From Geobacter sp. AOG1 (GTDB lineage Bacteria > Desulfobacterota > Desulfuromonadia > Geobacterales > Geobacteraceae): DNA of 64,000 bases. The notes beneath the pieces are model-generated. The model made no database searches, was not told the DNA's origin, and saw only the letters and a list, made by a program, of their open reading frames with translations. Below, piece after piece: positions 1-8,199 of the stretch (the first letter of the stretch is position 1; every line of letters begins with the position of its first letter). The stretch covers positions 1,748,513-1,812,512 of the forward strand of contig NZ_BLIZ01000001.1 in assembly GCF_019972315.1 (NCBI RefSeq). The letters are read 5' to 3'. Made by a program: the position numbers and the translations under genes.

Positions 1-72
1 TGAGGTTACTGCTGAATAAACAATTTCCCGAGTCTTGTAGGGGAATTAAGTATCAAACGAGGAGAGCGATCA

Positions 73-183
73 ATGAAGACAGTACTCGTCGGGCCGGTCG
101 CGATCGGGGCACTGGACGAACGGATCGAGAAAGAAGTGACCATTCTTGTGGATAGATTCAGCGCGCTGCTGGAGAAACTGTAG
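73..183 (+). CDS. Possible 36-residue small protein
   Basis: This is a short ATG-to-TAG frame with a good ribosome binding site (GAGGAG at 59-64, 8 bases before the ATG). The product would be hydrophilic with an amphipathic C-terminal half (DERIEKEVTILVDRF). I recognise no family. It ends 29 bases before the next gene on the same strand, so it could be a leader or small partner of that gene. An in-frame stop lies at 13-15, so it is not visibly the tail of a longer gene. It could equally be a chance ORF. Confidence 0.35.
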   Translation: MKTVLVGPVAIGALDERIEKEVTILVDRFSALLEKL

Positions 184-212
184 GCAATCATCTACTCATT
201 CAGGAGTTCCCC

Positions 213-563
213 ATGACTAAACCGAAAGCCTTGCTGCTTGCCGGATTCACCCTCTGGCCGATTGTCTACATGTTCCTGTTCATGGCGGTGATTTTTTCCC
301 AGGTGTTCACCGGCATGGGTACGCACCCCACGGGCGACGGCATGCCGCTGGCCTTCAAGATCATCTTTCCCCTGCACTTTCTCACCATGCTGGAGATATT
401 CGCCCTGATCGCCATCTATATCTGGCACATCTTCAAGACGGATGTCATTTCCCAGGACAAGAAGGCGCTCTGGGCGGTGGTCATCTTCCTGGGGAACATG
501 GTCGCCATGCCGGTGTACTGGTATCTCTACATATGGAAATATGCAGACGAAGCCAGCCGGTGA
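213..563 (+). CDS. Small integral membrane protein, about three TM helices
   Basis: This 116-residue protein has three hydrophobic spans, at about residues 8-32, 45-70 and 85-110. The C-terminal part (KALWAVVIFLGN...YWYLYIWK) resembles the short phospholipase-D N-terminal type membrane hairpin found in many small bacterial membrane proteins, but I see no catalytic motif. AGGAG sits just before the ATG. Function is unknown, and the location would be the inner membrane. Confidence 0.75.
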   Translation: MTKPKALLLAGFTLWPIVYMFLFMAVIFSQVFTGMGTHPTGDGMPLAFKIIFPLHFLTMLEIFALIAIYIWHIFKTDVISQDKKALWAVVIFLGNMVAMPVYWYLYIWKYADEASR

Positions 564-614
564 TTGTTATAATACTGGCGGTACCGTGGCAGTCCCGGTA
601 ACGATGAAAGCGCC

Positions 615-642
615 TTGACTTGGAACTGTGCGCCATTAAAAT
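615..642 (+). promoter_or_regulatory. Putative sigma-70 promoter
   Basis: TTGACT at 615-620 and TAAAAT at 637-642 are separated by 16 bases. They lie about 50 bases upstream of the exported proline-rich protein gene at 694. Confidence 0.4.
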
Positions 643-693
643 GTATCAGGAAAAGGGGTGTGACTGCGCGTGAGTTCCGGCGGAGGAGATATC

Positions 694-999
694 ATGAAAC
701 GTCTGAAAATCAGCCTTTTTGTTGGTGTAGTGTGTGTTGTCCTGAGTGGGGGGGCCTTGTGGGGAGCCGATCAAGAGCAACCGGCGAACGAGCCGGCTAC
801 TGACAGCCAGCAGGCACCGCCGGAGCTTCCCTACCAGCCCCAGCCTTCCCCTTCGCCCCCTCCGTCTGTACCGGGAACGTCGGTCCCCGATGTGCAGACG
901 CCGCCGGAGCCTCCCCCCGAAGCCCCTGCCGATCCGTGCAAGGGGTGCGTCTGCAGTGGGGCGATGGTCACGCCAGCGTGCCTGGAGTGCTGCCGGTGA
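694..999 (+). CDS. Secreted proline-rich protein with C-terminal cysteine cluster
   Basis: This 101-residue protein has an N-terminal signal peptide (MKRLKISLFVGVVCVV...GALWGA), then a low-complexity Pro/Gln/Glu linker and a compact C-terminus with six cysteines (CKGCVC...CLECC). The start was chosen at 694 because GGAGGAG lies 6-12 bases upstream; an in-frame GTG at 670 has no such site. The cysteine cluster could bind metal or form disulfides in the envelope. There is no CxxCH, so it is not a cytochrome. The family is unrecognised. Confidence 0.65.
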   Translation: MKRLKISLFVGVVCVVLSGGALWGADQEQPANEPATDSQQAPPELPYQPQPSPSPPPSVPGTSVPDVQTPPEPPPEAPADPCKGCVCSGAMVTPACLECCR

Positions 1000-1049
1000 G
1001 AGGATAAGGTGACTGCTGTTGGCGGAGAAAATCGACATGCTCGAACAGC

Positions 1050-1073
1050 AAAGGCCGCGGATTCCGCGGCCTT
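1050..1073. terminator. Hairpin between convergent genes
   Basis: AAAGGCCGCGG and CCGCGGCCTTT form a perfect 11-bp stem with a 2-base loop (AT). It lies between the gene ending at 999 (+) and the peroxiredoxin gene ending at 1098 (-), and probably acts in both directions. Confidence 0.7.
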
Positions 1074-1097
1074 TGTCATGTCCAGAATATACTGAAC

Positions 1098-1766
1098 CTA
1101 TTTTCCCAGCGTTTTCTGCCCCGGCTTCCAGCCGATGGGACAGAGTTCGCCGGTCTGGAGCGCTTCCAGTACCCGCAGGGTCTCTTCCACGCTCCTCCCG
1201 ACCGAGAGGTTGTGGACCAGTACGTACTGGAGAACACCGGTCGGGTCGATGATGAAGAGGCCGCGCAGGGCTTCCCCTTCCTTCTCGTCGAGAATGCCGT
1301 ACCGGGCGGCCACTTCCTTCCTGAAGTCGGACAGGAGGGGATATTTCAGGTCTCCCAGGTCGCCCCGCTGGATCCAGGCAAGGTGGGAGTACTTGCTGTC
1401 CACGGAGGCGCCGAGGACTTCCGCATTCAGCTTCCGGAAGCTGTCGAGGGCGGCGTTGAACCCCCTGATCTCGGTGGGGCAGACGAAGGTGAAATCGTTG
1501 GGATAGAAGAAAAGGACCACCCATTTCCCCCGGTAATCGGCCAGTCCCACCTTCTTGAATTCGCCGTTGATCACGGCGTCCAGGGTGAAACCGGGGGCCG
1601 GTTGACCTACCCTGGCGGTGCCCCCATCCATGTGCGATTCCAGCGAGTGACTTGTCGCGAACATGCCGTGGGCTCTATCCACTTCAACCGCGAGGGCTCC
1701 ACTGCCGCCGCACGCGAATATGGCGGCTGCGAGAGCCGTCCCGCCCATCCATTGTCGTCCATTCAT
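1098..1766 (-). CDS. Exported typical 2-Cys peroxiredoxin
   Basis: This 222-residue AhpC/TSA-family thiol peroxidase reduces H2O2 and organic peroxides. The peroxidatic Cys is about residue 96 in FVCPTE and the resolving Cys is about 209 in ELCPIGW, so both active-site cysteines of a typical 2-Cys enzyme are present. The first ~30 residues form a signal-like segment (GGTALAAAIFACGG), possibly a lipobox (IFAC), so the enzyme is predicted to be exported, unlike cytoplasmic AhpC. The start at 1766 is supported by AGGAGG 10 bases upstream; a longer reading frame to 1874 lacks a ribosome binding site. It is monocistronic, divergent from the cyclophilin gene. Confidence 0.9.
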   Translation of the reverse strand: MNGRQWMGGTALAAAIFACGGSGALAVEVDRAHGMFATSHSLESHMDGGTARVGQPAPGFTLDAVINGEFKKVGLADYRGKWVVLFFYPNDFTFVCPTEIRGFNAALDSFRKLNAEVLGASVDSKYSHLAWIQRGDLGDLKYPLLSDFRKEVAARYGILDEKEGEALRGLFIIDPTGVLQYVLVHNLSVGRSVEETLRVLEALQTGELCPIGWKPGQKTLGK

Positions 1767-1953
1767 TGGTGTAAGTCCTCCTGGCCTGGTGTTGGTTGCC
1801 TGTTGCCGAATGAAAGCCGGCAGGCACACTAGATTGTACTTCCCCCCGACCGGTTTGCAACTGCCGGCTGCCATGAGGACTGGCGAAAAGGCTTTCCGTC
1901 GCGACGGGATTTGTGCTACAAAAGACCATTATTTACCCCTAAAGGAGATCGTC

Positions 1954-2472
1954 ATGAGCGAAGCAAAAAATCCCCAGGTCCTTATGGAAACCTCCATGGG
2001 GAAGGTCACCATCGAGCTGTTCCAGGACAAGGCCCCCATCAGTGTCCGCAACTTCCTCTCCTACGTGAAGGACGGTTACTATGACGGACTCATCTTCCAC
2101 CGGGTCATCGCATCCTTCATGGTCCAAGGGGGAGGGATGGACGAGAACATGCAGCCGAAAAAGACCAAGTTTGCCATCAAGAACGAGGCGGCCAACGGCC
2201 TGTCCAACAAGCGGGGAACCCTGGCCATGGCCCGGACCAGCGTGGTTGACAGCGCCACGTCCCAGTTCTTCATCAACGTGGTGGACAACCCGTTCCTCGA
2301 CCACCAGGGAAAAACTCCCGACCGTTTCGGTTATGCGGTGTTCGGCCAGGTGACCGCCGGCATGGAAGTGGTGGATGCCATCAAGGAGGTAAAGACCGGT
2401 TCGAAGGGGGGGCATTCGGACGTCCCCGTGGAGCCGGTATTTATCACGGCGATGAAGGTTGTCGAAGGGTAA
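1954..2472 (+). CDS. Cyclophilin-type peptidyl-prolyl isomerase
   Basis: This 172-residue cyclophilin interconverts cis and trans proline peptide bonds. Family motifs are visible: FHRVIASFMVQGG around residues 48-60 with the catalytic Arg, the MAR segment, SQFFIN around 108-113, and YAVFGQV near 130. There is no signal peptide, so it is a cytoplasmic PpiB-like enzyme. The start at 1954 has AAAGGAGA just upstream. The gene is followed at once by a heptamer array and then a strong bidirectional hairpin. Confidence 0.93.
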   Translation: MSEAKNPQVLMETSMGKVTIELFQDKAPISVRNFLSYVKDGYYDGLIFHRVIASFMVQGGGMDENMQPKKTKFAIKNEAANGLSNKRGTLAMARTSVVDSATSQFFINVVDNPFLDHQGKTPDRFGYAVFGQVTAGMEVVDAIKEVKTGSKGGHSDVPVEPVFITAMKVVEG

Positions 2473-2473
2473 G

Positions 2474-2557
2474 AGTGAAAAGTGAAAAGTGAAAAGTGAA
2501 AAGTGAAAAGTGAAAAGTGAAAAGTGAAAAGTGAAAAGTGAAAAGTGAAAAGTGAAA
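2474..2557 (+). repeat. 12 perfect tandem copies of heptamer AGTGAAA
   Basis: The unit AGTGAAA repeats twelve times without error directly after the cyclophilin stop codon and runs into the terminator stem. A perfect array of this length is expected to vary in copy number by slippage. Confidence 0.98.
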
Positions 2558-2590
2558 AAGGCCGACAGGAAATCCCCTGTCGGCCTTTTT
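2555..2590. terminator. Strong bidirectional Rho-independent terminator
   Basis: AAAAAGGCCGACAGG pairs with CCTGTCGGCCTTTTT over 15 bp, with A- and T-tracts on the two sides. It separates the convergent cyclophilin and rubrerythrin genes. Confidence 0.9.
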
Positions 2591-2615
2591 GTTTTGTAGG
2601 TATGTCGAAGCTGCC

Positions 2616-3188
2616 CTACCAGTTTTCTCCGAGCAGCTCGAAGTGGGCCTGGGCATGGTTGCAGGCCGGGCAGGTGTCGGGGGCGTCGGGACCGTGGTGG
2701 AGGTACCCGCAGTTGCGGCAGCGCCAGGTGACGGAGGTGTCCCGGCGAAAGACACGGTTCTGTTCGATGTTGTCCAGGAGCCCGAGGTAGCGCTTTTCGT
2801 GCTGCATTTCCGCCACGGCGATGGCAAGGAATACGTCGGCGATCTGGAGGAATCCCTCCTCCCGCGCGACGGTGGCAAAGGAGGGGTACATGTCGGTGTG
2901 TTCGTAATGCTCTCCCGCTGCCGCTTCCCGCAGGTTTTCCGCGGTGGTGCCGATCCTTCCGGCGGGGAAGCTGGCGGTGATTTGTGCCTCGCCCCCCTCC
3001 AGGAACTTGAAGAGCCGCTTGGCGTGCTCCCTTTCCTGATTGGCGGTTTCCTCGAAGATGTCGGCCATCTGGACGTAGCCTTCATTTTTCGCCTTGGCAG
3101 CGAAGTACGTATAGCGGTTACGTGCCTGGCTTTCGCCGGCAAAAGCCGTCAACAGGTTGATTTCGGTGCGGGTGCCCTTCAGACTCAT
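2616..3188 (-). CDS. Rubrerythrin
   Basis: This 190-residue two-domain non-haem iron protein reduces H2O2 in anaerobes. The N-terminal ferritin-like domain (residues 1-145) carries the diiron ligands in GESQARNRY, EETANQEREH and AVAEMQHEKRY segments. The C-terminal rubredoxin-like domain has CRNCGY and CPACNH pairs around 155-178. The start at 3188 is set by AGGAGG seven bases upstream. With the exported peroxiredoxin nearby it forms an oxidative-stress neighbourhood, although the two genes are not in one operon. Confidence 0.95.
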   Translation of the reverse strand: MSLKGTRTEINLLTAFAGESQARNRYTYFAAKAKNEGYVQMADIFEETANQEREHAKRLFKFLEGGEAQITASFPAGRIGTTAENLREAAAGEHYEHTDMYPSFATVAREEGFLQIADVFLAIAVAEMQHEKRYLGLLDNIEQNRVFRRDTSVTWRCRNCGYLHHGPDAPDTCPACNHAQAHFELLGENW

Positions 3189-3337
3189 GGTAATCCTCCT
3201 TTGCTGGGATGGTTGATCCCCGGTGTCGCGGGAGATCTGCCGGGGATGGGGAATACATGTCGGTGCTGCCTGATTGTTTCGAGGGGGAGCGGACATGGTT
3301 GGAAGGGGCCAACATTACCGCTTCGGGGAAGGGGGTG

Positions 3338-5395
3338 TCAAGCCGATTTTGTCGCTTCCTGCACGTGTTCCTCTTCTTTTTTCTGGGGGGGCGCGGAGAA
3401 CGTGATGCGGTTGCGCCCATCTGCCTTGGCCTGGTAGAGGGCGACATCTGCCGCATGGATAAGGGCCGTTGCCGAGTCGCCGTCTTCCGGGAATGCTGAC
3501 AGCCCGATGCTGGCAGTCAATCGTCCCAGGGGGAGTTCTTCCTCGCCGGCGAACGGCTCGCATTCAATGCCGCGCCGGACCCTCTCGGCCACGAAAATCG
3601 CCTCCCGCTTCACGGTTCCCGGCAGGATGATGCAGAACTCCTCGCCGCCGTATCGGGTTACCATGTCCATGTCCCGCACGGAGCTCCGGAGAATCTTGGA
3701 GGTTTTCTTCAGGGCTTTGTCCCCGGCGATGTGGCCGTTGTAATCGTTGTAGAGCTTGAAATGATCCAGGTCGATCAGCATGACGGTGAGACTCAGTCCC
3801 TGCCGGACGCTCCGGTTCAGCTCCTCTTCCATCCGTTTCTCCAGGAAGCGCCGGTTATAGAGTTCGGTGAGCGGATCGGTGAGGGAGAGTTTCTCCAGCA
3901 CCGCCGCCCGTTCCAGGGAGAGAGTCCGGACGATCATGGCCCCGGCGTGTTCCACGAACGTGGTGAGAATCTCCAGGTCCGCGTCGGTGAACAGCCCCTG
4001 GTCTTTCTTGTCCGCCAGGTTGAGCACGCCGAGTATCTGTTCCTTGAACTTGAGCGGCAGGCTGATGAACGACTTGGTCTTGAAGCGGGGTCTATTGACC
4101 CCCTGGCCGAGATTGGCCTTTTCGATGTCGTTCACCAGCAGGGGGGTGCCGTTCAGTGCCACCCGGCCCGCAATCCCCTTGCCGACTTTCAGGTTGAGGC
4201 TGCGTGCCAGGTTGAGGTTCATGCCGATGGCCGCCTCTATGTGGAGGTTTTCTCCCCGGTCGTCGATCCGCATGAGGGAGCCGCTGGTGGCACTGACCAG
4301 GTCCGCTCCCATCTCCAGAACCTGTCTGATCAGTTCCGTCTGTCCTTCGGTGAGGGCCAGGGAACTGATGATGGACATGAGTTTGTCGGAAAGGGACGTT
4401 TCCTTGCCGTAATCTGCCTGCTGCTGCAACTGACGTAGTTTGCCCGCCACCCGCCCGGTAATGATCTGGGTGAGGAGGAGATCGCGAGTGGGGAGTTCGC
4501 GGTCGAAGACGAACACCAGTCCGAACAGCTCGCTGGCGGAGATGAGGGGGATGCAGGTGAGCACGTCGGCCATTCCTCCCGGTATCAGCTCCTCCGCGTC
4601 TTCGCCCTGGAGCACGATCACGTCGGTGGCAAAGCCGGGAATCAGTCGCCGCAGCTTGTCCGTGCCGATGGTCGTCTGGTCGAGGGAGATGTCTCCCCAG
4701 GTCCGTTGCAGGAAGAAACTGCGGTCACCTTCCTCGGGGAGGGCTACGGCGATGGTCGGCACGTCGAAGAGAATGCCGAGGGTCTCGCTCAGGAGCGCCA
4801 CCACTTCACCGCTCGTGACGGCGGCATCGATGTCCGCCGAGACCTGGACAATGGCGTTGAGCTGCTCAGTGGTCTTTTCCACGTAGATGGCATGGTGCTC
4901 TTCCTTCTGGAAGGAGGGGATGAGACTGTGTACCTTCTGGGCCACCCGGAGCAGTTCCATTTCGTTGACGGCGGGAAGTTTCTGCAGCTGGTCGAGGATT
5001 GCCATCGGGTTGATGTCTTCGGTGCGGGCAATGGTTTCCAGCTTGAACAGGTCGAGTGAGCGCTCCCGGACGCCACCGCCAATGACGCAGCACAAGGGGG
5101 CGGAGCATGAATTGAGGGGTACCGCGAAATTAAGAAGGCCGAGGGGGCAGTGAAAGACAGCGGGCTGGTTGGAGGTCACTACGCTTTTCAGCGCCTGCTC
5201 CACTGCAGGTTGGCAGATCCGTGTGCAGAGGTCGGCGGGCAACAGGGAGTGGCAGAGCTTCCAGCCGGTCTCCGAGGGTGAGCCGTTGCCGTTCTTGAAG
5301 CAGAAGACGTCGAGCTGGTAATTCGACAGAAAGCTGTGGCCCCTGAGGTTTCCCAGCAACTCTTCCGGCTTGAATGTGGATTTTGGGTCAGTCAA
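3338..5395 (-). CDS. PocR/GAF sensor diguanylate cyclase
   Basis: This 685-residue protein makes cyclic di-GMP. The N-terminus (about 10-160) resembles a PocR sensory domain (CHSLLPADLCTRICQP, CPLGLLNFAVP). Two GAF-like domains follow (about 170-310 and 335-495), and a C-terminal GGDEF domain has the active-site GGEEF motif. An RDMD sequence five residues before GGEEF fits the inhibitory I-site, so product inhibition is likely. There is no membrane span, so it is a cytoplasmic sensor. The start is TTG, with GAGGGA eight bases upstream, 29 bases after the tldD stop, suggesting co-transcription. Confidence 0.9.
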   Translation of the reverse strand: MTDPKSTFKPEELLGNLRGHSFLSNYQLDVFCFKNGNGSPSETGWKLCHSLLPADLCTRICQPAVEQALKSVVTSNQPAVFHCPLGLLNFAVPLNSCSAPLCCVIGGGVRERSLDLFKLETIARTEDINPMAILDQLQKLPAVNEMELLRVAQKVHSLIPSFQKEEHHAIYVEKTTEQLNAIVQVSADIDAAVTSGEVVALLSETLGILFDVPTIAVALPEEGDRSFFLQRTWGDISLDQTTIGTDKLRRLIPGFATDVIVLQGEDAEELIPGGMADVLTCIPLISASELFGLVFVFDRELPTRDLLLTQIITGRVAGKLRQLQQQADYGKETSLSDKLMSIISSLALTEGQTELIRQVLEMGADLVSATSGSLMRIDDRGENLHIEAAIGMNLNLARSLNLKVGKGIAGRVALNGTPLLVNDIEKANLGQGVNRPRFKTKSFISLPLKFKEQILGVLNLADKKDQGLFTDADLEILTTFVEHAGAMIVRTLSLERAAVLEKLSLTDPLTELYNRRFLEKRMEEELNRSVRQGLSLTVMLIDLDHFKLYNDYNGHIAGDKALKKTSKILRSSVRDMDMVTRYGGEEFCIILPGTVKREAIFVAERVRRGIECEPFAGEEELPLGRLTASIGLSAFPEDGDSATALIHAADVALYQAKADGRNRITFSAPPQKKEEEHVQEATKSA

Positions 5396-5424
5396 GGAAC
5401 AGTTCCCTCGCCCATGTCACCCCG

Positions 5425-6807
5425 TCAGGCGGCGCCGCCGACGGTTATTTCAGCTATCAACAGGGTCGGCTGGGCATCGGCCACCGGCACACCCTGCCCA
5501 TCCTTGCCGCAGGTGCCGATGCCGAACCCCAGGTCGCTGCCGACCTGTTCTACCTTCTTGAGCACGTCCGGCCCGCTGCCGGTCAGAGTCGCTCCCCGCA
5601 CCGGTTCGCCGAGCATGCCATTTTCGATAAGATACCCCTCGGAGACCTCGAACATGAAGTCGCCGTTTACCGTGTTGACCTGCCCTCCACCCATCTTCCG
5701 GACGAACAGCCCGCGTGCTACCCCTTTGATGATCGATTCCGGCGGGGTGTTGCCGGGGGCGATGAGGGTATTGGACATCCGGACGATCGGTTTCGACTGG
5801 TACGATTCCCGTCGGCCGTTCCCGGTGGATGGGCAACCATCCTTCATGGCGGTGAGCCGGTCGTACATGTATCCCTTGAGGATGCCGTTTTCCACCAGCA
5901 CGGTCCGCTCTCCCGGGGTTCCTTCGTCGTCGAAGGAGAAGGAGCCGCGGGCATTGGGGATGGTGGCGTCGTCAACAACCGTCACAAGGGACGAGGCAAC
6001 CTGCTCGCCGATCTTGCCGGAATAGACCGACATGCCGGTCTGGGCCAGGTCCGCCTCCAGTCCATGACCGATGGCTTCGTGGACCATGGTGCCTCCCGCC
6101 TCGGCGGAAAGCACGACCGGCATCATTCCTCCCGGCGCCTTGCGGGCGGTGAGCATCATAACTGCCCGGCGGGCGGCCGTCAGCGCGATTTCCTCCGGGC
6201 TCTTCTGGTCGAACAGCTCGAAGCCGCGGAAGCCGCCAAGGGGTTCGTAGCCGGTCTGGATGATGTCCCCGTCCGCCGCGACCACCTGAGTCATGAAAAC
6301 CGTGCCGGTGCGGCTGGTTTCATGAAATTCTCCCAGGGAGTTGGCGCTCTGGGCGCGGAGGGCGCTGTCACGGTACATCACCATCACCTGCCGGACACGC
6401 TGGTCGAACCCACGGGCGGCGCCTTCTGCGCGGTTGGCAGCGGAGACCTTGTCCTGCAGGGGTATGGCGGCCGGCGGCAGTTTAATGGGGAACCCGGCCC
6501 CAACAACTTTCGGGCGGAGGTCAATGGCGCTGCCGAAGTCCTTCCCCCGTACCGCCCTGCTGACCGTGTCGGCCAGGTCGAAGAGAGCGGCTTCGGTGAT
6601 TTCATTGGTGTAGGCATAGGCGGTGCGCAGATCGGAAATGACCCGGATACCGACCCCCCGGTCGGTACCCGCCAGGACCTTTTCGATCTTGCCGTCCTCG
6701 CAGACGATGGCGGTGGAGGCGCCTTCTTCACCGTAAATATCGGCAAACTCCCCGCCGCCGGCAAGTGCCCGGCGGAGAATCCTTGCTATGTCGAAGCTGT
6801 CCAGCAT
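5425..6807 (-). CDS. tldD: TldD-family metalloprotease
   Basis: This 460-residue protein has TldD/PmbA-family length and layout. The metal-binding motif HEAIGH lies at residues 243-248 with downstream glutamates, as in the catalytic TldD subunit. TldD works with TldE (PmbA) to degrade unfolded peptides and process some modified peptides; no tldE lies in this window. The C-terminus has the usual GTCGKDGQG and PTLLIAEITVGG segments. The ribosome binding site is weak (AGGAA). Confidence 0.92.
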   Translation of the reverse strand: MLDSFDIARILRRALAGGGEFADIYGEEGASTAIVCEDGKIEKVLAGTDRGVGIRVISDLRTAYAYTNEITEAALFDLADTVSRAVRGKDFGSAIDLRPKVVGAGFPIKLPPAAIPLQDKVSAANRAEGAARGFDQRVRQVMVMYRDSALRAQSANSLGEFHETSRTGTVFMTQVVAADGDIIQTGYEPLGGFRGFELFDQKSPEEIALTAARRAVMMLTARKAPGGMMPVVLSAEAGGTMVHEAIGHGLEADLAQTGMSVYSGKIGEQVASSLVTVVDDATIPNARGSFSFDDEGTPGERTVLVENGILKGYMYDRLTAMKDGCPSTGNGRRESYQSKPIVRMSNTLIAPGNTPPESIIKGVARGLFVRKMGGGQVNTVNGDFMFEVSEGYLIENGMLGEPVRGATLTGSGPDVLKKVEQVGSDLGFGIGTCGKDGQGVPVADAQPTLLIAEITVGGAA

Positions 6808-6915
6808 GAGGGAGGTTCCTGTTCTCAGTACGCAATCGAAATGCCACCCCTGCGGGAAGCTGGTCCCTCCTCCCGGAGCTGGGAATGGGGAGGAGTGGAG
6901 ATATCGTGTGACGGC

Positions 6916-7206
6916 CTAACGGCTATGAGGAAGTGGTGTGCTGTCAGCAGAAACGATAGGATGTGCCCCCGCAGGAGGAGGCGCGACTTCTTCCAGCGGA
7001 ATTTCTCCTGCAAGGGCCAGGAGCAACTGCTCTGCATCCCGTGCGGAACAATCCGGGTAAGAAATTGTAACAATCCCCTCTGTCCTGTCAACGGTGCTGA
7101 CAGTTAGCAATCCTTCATATGCCTCGGTGATAAACTTCAGATAGACCAGTTCACGCCGGCTGACCCGGAAATATCGCGTAATAGTCGGGTATATAACGGT
7201 ATTCAT
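6916..7206 (-). CDS. DUF4911-like small protein
   Basis: This 96-residue protein has an N-terminal RYFRVSRRELVYLKFI...EGLL segment and a conserved-looking TISYPDC followed by a low-complexity proline-rich tail. It resembles the DUF4911 family seen in Geobacter-type genomes, whose function is unknown. GAGGAG lies just upstream of the ATG. It is 108 bases ahead of tldD on the same strand and could be its first operon partner. Confidence 0.7.
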   Translation of the reverse strand: MNTVIYPTITRYFRVSRRELVYLKFITEAYEGLLTVSTVDRTEGIVTISYPDCSARDAEQLLLALAGEIPLEEVAPPPAGAHPIVSADSTPLPHSR

Positions 7207-7418
7207 CCAGCTCCTCGATTCCTACCTAAGTATCACTTAATTTAAATAAAAACAACTAAAAATTAGCATGTTGGGGAAATTCCTCGTCTATTTCAGGGAA
7301 ATGTTGCGCCGGTTCCGGAGGAGCGAAATTGGGTGGTTATTTGACGGAGTGGTGGTGCAGGGTTGGCAGGTGGCCTCCAGGGGAGACCACCTGCTGAAGA
7401 ATGCTGCAGAAGGAAGGG

Positions 7419-7982
7419 CTACCTTACCATTTTCGAGAGTTTCTTGAATTCTTCGGTTCCGGCTGTCCGGAGGAGCTGGAAGAGTGCCGCTTCGGTGGAG
7501 GTGATGACGGCACCGGCGGCGCGGGCGGTTTCGAGTCCGACGTGCCAGTTCTCCTTGCGGCGGCTCATCACGGCATCGCGCACCAGGTGAACCGTGTATC
7601 CCGCGTCAAGGAGTTCAAGCACCGTCTGGAGTACGCAGACATGGGTCTCCATGCCGGTTACGATGACCTGTTTCTTGCCCAGTGCCTGCAGCCGGTCGGG
7701 GAAGGGGCTTTCGCCGCAGCAGCTGAACGACATTTTCTCGATTGCCGGATCGGTCAGCCCTTCCTTGAGCGCGGGGAGGGTCTCGCCGAGCCCCTTCACG
7801 TACTGTTCAGTCGCGATTACCGGGATTCCCATCTCCCGGGCTGCCTCCTGGAGTATGGTGACATTGCGGGCCAACCGCTCCAGGATCTTTTCGTCCATGG
7901 CCCGGCAGAGCTTCTCCTGCACATCTATCACCACCAGCACTGCCTTGCTCCGGTCGAGAAAAAATGTATCCTTGACGCCCAT
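7419..7982 (-). CDS. Isochorismatase-family cysteine hydrolase
   Basis: This 187-residue alpha/beta hydrolase is of the isochorismatase/nicotinamidase superfamily. The catalytic triad can be assigned as Asp20 (VVIDVQ), Lys83 (EKMSF) and Cys116 (METHVCVLQT), with the cis-peptide region before the Cys. The substrate cannot be read from sequence; close relatives are usually annotated only as hydrolase. The start at 7982 follows AAGGAGG; upstream in-frame Met codons lack a site. It is monocistronic. Confidence 0.9.
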   Translation of the reverse strand: MGVKDTFFLDRSKAVLVVIDVQEKLCRAMDEKILERLARNVTILQEAAREMGIPVIATEQYVKGLGETLPALKEGLTDPAIEKMSFSCCGESPFPDRLQALGKKQVIVTGMETHVCVLQTVLELLDAGYTVHLVRDAVMSRRKENWHVGLETARAAGAVITSTEAALFQLLRTAGTEEFKKLSKMVR

Positions 7983-8092
7983 AAATAGATTCCTCCTTTT
8001 CATTACCTGATTCACAGAGAAACGTGGATTTTTGATTCGGCCTACAGCCTCACCCTACGGGCAGCCTCCGCTGTCCAATTCTGTTAGAATTG

Positions 8093-8184
8093 TCGCAAGG
8101 TCAAGGCTGTCGAGGGATTGCGCGGAGACGTAGCGCTGCTATGTCGCACAAGTGATCCCGAAGACTTACACAGAGATTGCGGAA
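8093..8184. repeat. Dispersed ~92-bp structured repeat (copy 1)
   Basis: This block runs from TCGCAAGGTCAAGG to AGATTGCGGAA. About 80% of it matches 43018-43110 read on the other strand. The centre of each copy is a hairpin with different but compensating bases (GACGTAG/CTATGTC here, GGCGTAC/GTACGCC in the other). It fills most of the 217-base gap between the hydrolase gene and ntrC. Confidence 0.85.
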
Positions 8185-8199
8185 TAGCCGCGTTTCTAT

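Noticed and set aside
2474-2557. CRISPR-like array
   Set aside because: The units are contiguous 7-mers with no spacers, so this is a simple tandem repeat.
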